A stretch of 64,000 bases of DNA from Rhizophagus clarus (Eukaryota; Glomeromycota; Glomeromycetes; Glomerales; Glomeraceae), in the NCBI GenBank assembly GCA_015698045.1, contig BLAL01000262.1, forward strand, positions 64,501 to 128,500, in the 5' to 3' direction. Positions 60,219 through 64,000 of this stretch are shown here, in pieces; positions within the stretch are counted from its first letter, which is position 1, and each line of letters starts with the position of its first letter. The notes under the pieces were generated by a model. The model did no database searches and was not told the origin of the DNA. It saw nothing but the letters and a program-made list of their open reading frames with translations. Both the position numbers and the translations under genes were made by a program.

Positions 60219-60353
60219 ATGAAAAATGAATTGAAATCGAAACCTAAACATCAATTCTGGCTCCAAGCGGCAAAACTCGGAATGCATTTTATTGAAATAA
60301 TACTCGTGGAAGCAATAGCAGCAACTGTTTTTAGACATAGACAATATTATTAA
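60219..60353 (+). CDS. possible 44-residue single-helix membrane protein
   Basis: Short open frame from a Met in A-rich context. A basic start (KNELKSKPKHQFW) is followed by an amphipathic or hydrophobic stretch (GMHFIEIILVEAIAATVF) and ends RHRQYY. Its amino-acid use is less biased than the low-complexity frames around it, which is the main reason to list it. It resembles small mitochondrial membrane subunits in design only; I recognise no family, and it may be a chance frame. Confidence 0.35.
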   Translation: MKNELKSKPKHQFWLQAAKLGMHFIEIILVEAIAATVFRHRQYY

Positions 60354-61613
60354 TCTTCATCTGTTAATCTGTTTATTATCTTAATTAATTGCATTTAATG
60401 CATATGATGATGTTAATAAAGACGGCGTTTAAAAAAAAAGTTAAATAATCGCGTGAATAATTAATTTTTCCGCACTACCATATTAGGTAATTATATAAAA
60501 TAATTAGATCTTTACATCATGACGCGTTAGAAGGATGAAATGATTTTAAAAAATAATACACCGATCAATGAATCGTTTGTGAACGCTGAGAAAATGGAAA
60601 CATGCATTGAAACACTGAAACGTAACACGAGTTTTTGCTATGTGATACTTATATTTTTTGCTATTGTTCTATTATATCAATAAATTGACATAATTGGGTT
60701 TATTCGTTTACCGTAAATAATCTGTTATACTATATGCAGGGATTATATTAATTAAATAATTCCAAAAGTATTTTATTTTATTTTTATTTTTATTTTATTT
60801 TATTTTATTTTTGTTTCTTGTAAAGTAAATTTAATATACGTGTAGAGAGACTCAAGTTTATTGTTGCGCAAACAATTTCAATTTTTACCAAAGTTACTAT
60901 GTATGCAGGAGGAAATCTTTTGTTCGACTATTTTATAAATTTCGAAAAAAAAAAAAATGAATAAAAAAAAATAATCAATCATTTTGATAGATTTTGATCA
61001 CGATTATTTACTATTTGTATTACAAAAGTTTACAATACTTTTTATTACACATCATATTCTTATATTAAGTTTAAAAACTCGATATGATACTTGTTTATAT
61101 ATATATACTTGCACAAAGTAAATCGTGTGACTTGTAATGTTTATCGCCTTCAACGCCTAATGAAGCTTAATATAAATATTATTCTCTTTCATTTTACTTT
61201 TTAAATTATAATAACAAATTAAGATATTTGTTTATTGTTGTGCTGATAATTAATACATATTAAGCTTATATAAATTTTTGTACTAAATTTTTTTTTTGAC
61301 TAAATCATGTGAAATATAGATGTTCATATGAAAAATATAGAAATATATAAAAAATTTTAATATATATGATTGATCAATGAAAACAGGAGTTAAAGTTGCA
61401 TTCTAATATATTACTTTTAATCTAAATCAGTTCGAAAAAATCAACTTCCATATTTGAATAATCTACTCCGTTTCTGTGTTACTTGTGTTACCAAAATAAA
61501 ATATAAATACATATGCCTCCGAGGCTATTTTGATATTCAAATTAACAAGGAAAAAAAATATTTCAAGGAAAAAAGAAATTGTTAAAATACTTGTTAATTT
61601 AAATTATCTAAAA
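60354..61613. other. intergenic upstream of the 61.6 kb gene
   Basis: AT-rich with a (TTTTA)n run near 60775-60810. No gene. The promoter of the next gene must lie here but no specific element can be named. Confidence 0.5.
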
Positions 61614-62660
61614 ATGAAAGCTCTCGTAGATGATACTATGATAACCATTTTTAAATTCGTTAATCGTCCTCTGAGTCTGATCTTATCTTCTCGAAATTGG
61701 CTACGTATTAGCAAAAATCCTCATGCTAGATCAGAATGGCTCATTACAAAATATGGTAGATCAAATGCTTTGTACAACGCGGCTATGTTGGGACCGTCTT
61801 TTATTGACATAAGATTATATCGAATTTTAACCGCTGGGAATGTTAAACCTTCTCCTTATTTTTTTCAAAGATTGTTAATGCACTTAGAAAAATACGATCA
61901 AAAGCTAATCCAGCTTAAAACAATTAATTACAATGGTCAGTTAGATGTCGGATATTACGGTTATACTATTAACGAATCAAAAAGCAACGACACAAAATTA
62001 TTTCATTTTCTCGCTTGTGGCACTCACATGATAAACTGTGACCCGAAAATATCATTAAAAGATATTGAAGTTTTACTACCACAATCAACAAATACTAGTG
62101 GCTACTCATCCAAAGTTGATTATGAAAATGGTAAAATTGATTTTTTCAACTTTTTGAAACTAATTAATATTTTGGCACAAGAAAGGTAACTAGTAACATT
62201 TATAACGTTTGGTTATAATTTATAATTTATTAAATATAATTTAACCCATTATTAAAATTTTTTTTCTAAATATTTTAGTACGGCTAAAACGAAAGAAAAC
62301 CTTGACGTAAAACATGAAAAGCATAATAAACTTAATGGAAGATATGTAAGACAAAACAAACTTAATGGAAATCATGGAAGATATAGAAGACGAAATAAAC
62401 CTGGTGTAAGACATGGAAGACAAAATAAACTTGAAGGAAGACATGGAAGGAAAAACAAACTTAGTGGAAGAAGATACAGTTTTGGTAAAAGATACAGTAA
62501 ACAGGGTGTGAACGCAAATAGACATCCTATTGTACCAAGAAATATTATCGTAAACTTCATTCAACAACCTCAACAACCTCAACAACAAATTGTTGATCCA
62601 ATTATTGATCCAATTGACCAATTAGCTGACCAATTGATAAATGGGTCACCATTCGCCTAA
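61614..62660 (+). CDS. F-box-like protein spliced to basic repeat tail
   Basis: Two exons: 61614-62185 and 62279-62660 (phase 2, GTAACT...TTTTAG), 317 residues. Exon 1 starts MKALVDDTMITIFKFVNRPL with SLILSSRNWL, an F-box-like helix pattern that would bind an SCF adaptor, then ARSEWLITKYGRSNALYNAA, GPSFIDIR, FFQRLLMHLEKYDQKLI and DTKLFHFLACGTHMIN, blocks shared with the 54.7 kb gene. Compared with my recollection of the family (about 400-500 residues) the body is cut short. Exon 2 is strongly basic, with imperfect repeats such as RHGRQNKLEG, then QQPQQPQQQ and a degenerate module end (DPIDQLADQLINGSPF). The antisense open frame over exon 2 is a shadow. The Met at 61614 is chosen because upstream codons in frame lack Met. 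Substrate unknown. Confidence 0.65.
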
Positions 62661-64000
62661 CGAGTGTTATATACTCACGAATTATACTTATATCTTTAAA
62701 ATACTTCTATATTCTGGATAACGTTGTTTATATCTGATATATATACAGTATATAGCATTAAAAAAAAAAAAAAAAAAAAAAATACAAAACAAAAAAAAAA
62801 TTAGTTTATATTATTTTTCTTTTCTTTTATTATTATTATTATTATCATTGTTTTATTTTTCTTTTTCTTTTATATTGGAAATTTTATATCAATTTTTTTA
62901 TTTATATTTACTTTTGAAATCTATTAAAGAAATAAAGAGTATTATTGATTTTTATACAACAAAATTAAATTTTTACAATGGCATTAAAGTCATCTTACGA
63001 GCAAATAATAAATAAAGTTTCAAATAGTATATACAAAGTAGGATTTATTATTTTATATCTAAAGTATTTGCATCAAATACGTTAATTACATTTGTTTCAT
63101 AATTTTGAAATCACATAATTATACACAAAATCAATTACTCCGCTAGGAATAGTGTTCCGAAAGGGTCGAATCGGGTCGGGTTTGAGGATATATTCGAACT
63201 CAACCCGAGTATAAAATCAAACCTGTACAATACCCGGGTTAATTTTATATGACCCGACCTCTAACCCGACCCGATCCGATATAATTTAACCCCCGGATAA
63301 CTCGGTCGCACGAATTTTATTTTATAAAGTTGTATAATTTTCATCAATCCTCCTTACTCTCACTACTTGAAACACTTACATACATGAATGTAAGAAACAA
63401 ATTATTTTTAATACTCACATCTTTGGATGATTGCGTATCTTTTTTTATAAAAATACTTGTAAATATTTAAGAAATTTTCGTTTTTTTTTTTTTTTAAAAA
63501 ATATATATATATATTCTTAGTTACTTACGGACAGTTCAGGCACTTAATTTCTGGATAAGTTTTCGTATTTTTGTGTTTCTGATGAAAAATTCTTTAGTAA
63601 AAAGCTCAAGAAGTTTGCTTTCCAATAATTGTTTTCTCATCCTCACTCATTTTTATACACAAATAATGTTAGAAATTAGTCTTATATGATAAAATCCGAG
63701 TCGAGCAAAGACATGACCCGACCCGATGGGTCGGGTTGAATATAGATAACGATAGACCCGATTCGGATTTTAAATACGAGTCGGGTTTGACCCGACCTTT
63801 TCGGAACACTAGCTAGAAACCTTCAATTGTATAACAAGGTTGATTATTGTATATTTTATTATATCAAGAGGAAAAAATATTCAATCAAAAATTAAATTTG
63901 GAATATTTAACGAATTAAAAATTGAAATTTTTTTTTTTTTTTTTTTTAGATTATATGCTACACAAAAATAAAATTTTCCAATCAACAATCATATCATATC
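62661..64000. other. gene-free right end
   Basis: A-runs (about 62760-62782), (ATT)n, and one hAT-type element (63150-63811) that itself contains a T-run/A-run/(TA)n dyad at about 63481-63514. No gene. Confidence 0.55.
63150..63811. mobile_element. non-autonomous hAT-like element, 662 bases
   Basis: Terminal inverted repeats TAGTGTTCCGAAAGGGTCG (left) and TAGTGTTCCGAAAAGGTCG (right, reversed) and an 8-base flanking duplication GCTAGGAA / GCTAGAAA (63142-63149, 63812-63819) fit the hAT superfamily. Both ends carry many GGGTCGGGT/ACCCGACCC copies in both orientations, GC-rich against the AT-rich genome; these look like subterminal transposase-binding repeats. There is no transposase frame inside. 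Confidence 0.85.

Noticed and set aside
62241..62621. 126-codon minus-strand frame
   Set aside because: Antisense shadow of the basic repeat exon of the 61.6 kb gene; Ser/Phe/Ile-rich with no features.
2930..62750. Recurring TACAGTA/TACTGTA text, often as TATACAGTA
   Set aside because: About 20 occurrences seen by eye against roughly 15 expected for a 7-mer with two G/C bases at this composition; not clearly enriched.
1..64000. tRNA or rRNA genes
   Set aside because: I looked for B-box-like GGTTCGAATCC text paired with A-box sequence and for conserved rRNA segments and found none; a covariance-model scan would be decisive.

Overview
The window is nuclear DNA of a filamentous fungus and most resembles an arbuscular mycorrhizal fungus (Glomeromycotina, Rhizophagus-like). 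The reasons are very AT-rich sequence with long A/T runs, short GT-AG introns of roughly 60-150 bases (one with a TACTAAC branch site), low gene density, locally amplified paralogous families, decayed LINE and small inverted-repeat elements, and two genes of a type I associate from memory with these fungi (F-box-like start followed by an 'EWLI-KYG--NAL' block). I ran no database search, so the assignment is inference.

Three gene groups stand out. (1) Seven members of one four-helix membrane protein family lie at 12.5, 21.2, 23.9, 33.6, 35.1, 37.4 and 42.8 kb. Each is split into four or five exons with conserved intron phases; I rebuilt all of them, and only pieces show as single open frames. 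(2) Five genes (0.9, 7.3, 15.1, 54.7 and 61.6 kb) end in a related basic tail with a short C-terminal module, L/M-P-x-Q followed by I/V-x-x-F-F-x-G (degenerate in the fifth). The tail occurs alone, behind acidic repeats, or spliced onto the F-box-like body. (3) A single-exon gene at 29.4 kb encodes heptad repeats, a membrane hairpin, a ubiquitin-like domain and an ADP-ribosyltransferase-like domain. A stand-alone alanyl-tRNA editing protein lies at 50.2 kb.

Layout: 0-12 kb is mostly gene-poor with two module genes. 12-25 kb holds three tetraspan-like genes, one module gene and a decayed minus-strand coding region (17.0-19.7 kb). 25-33 kb holds decayed sequence and the ubiquitin-like/ART gene. 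33-46 kb is a duplication zone: tandem pair D/E, then a roughly 3-4 kb segmental duplication carrying genes F and G plus a decayed LINE reverse transcriptase (YLDD box still visible in copy 2). A MITE inserted into copy 2 after the duplication. 46-64 kb has a compound tandem repeat, the tRNA-editing gene, several inverted-repeat elements, the two spliced F-box-like/module genes and a hAT-type non-autonomous element with an 8-base target duplication.

No operons, CRISPR arrays, tRNAs or rRNAs were found. The genes look independent; the common theme is local expansion of membrane and module-bearing families in a transposon-rich setting.
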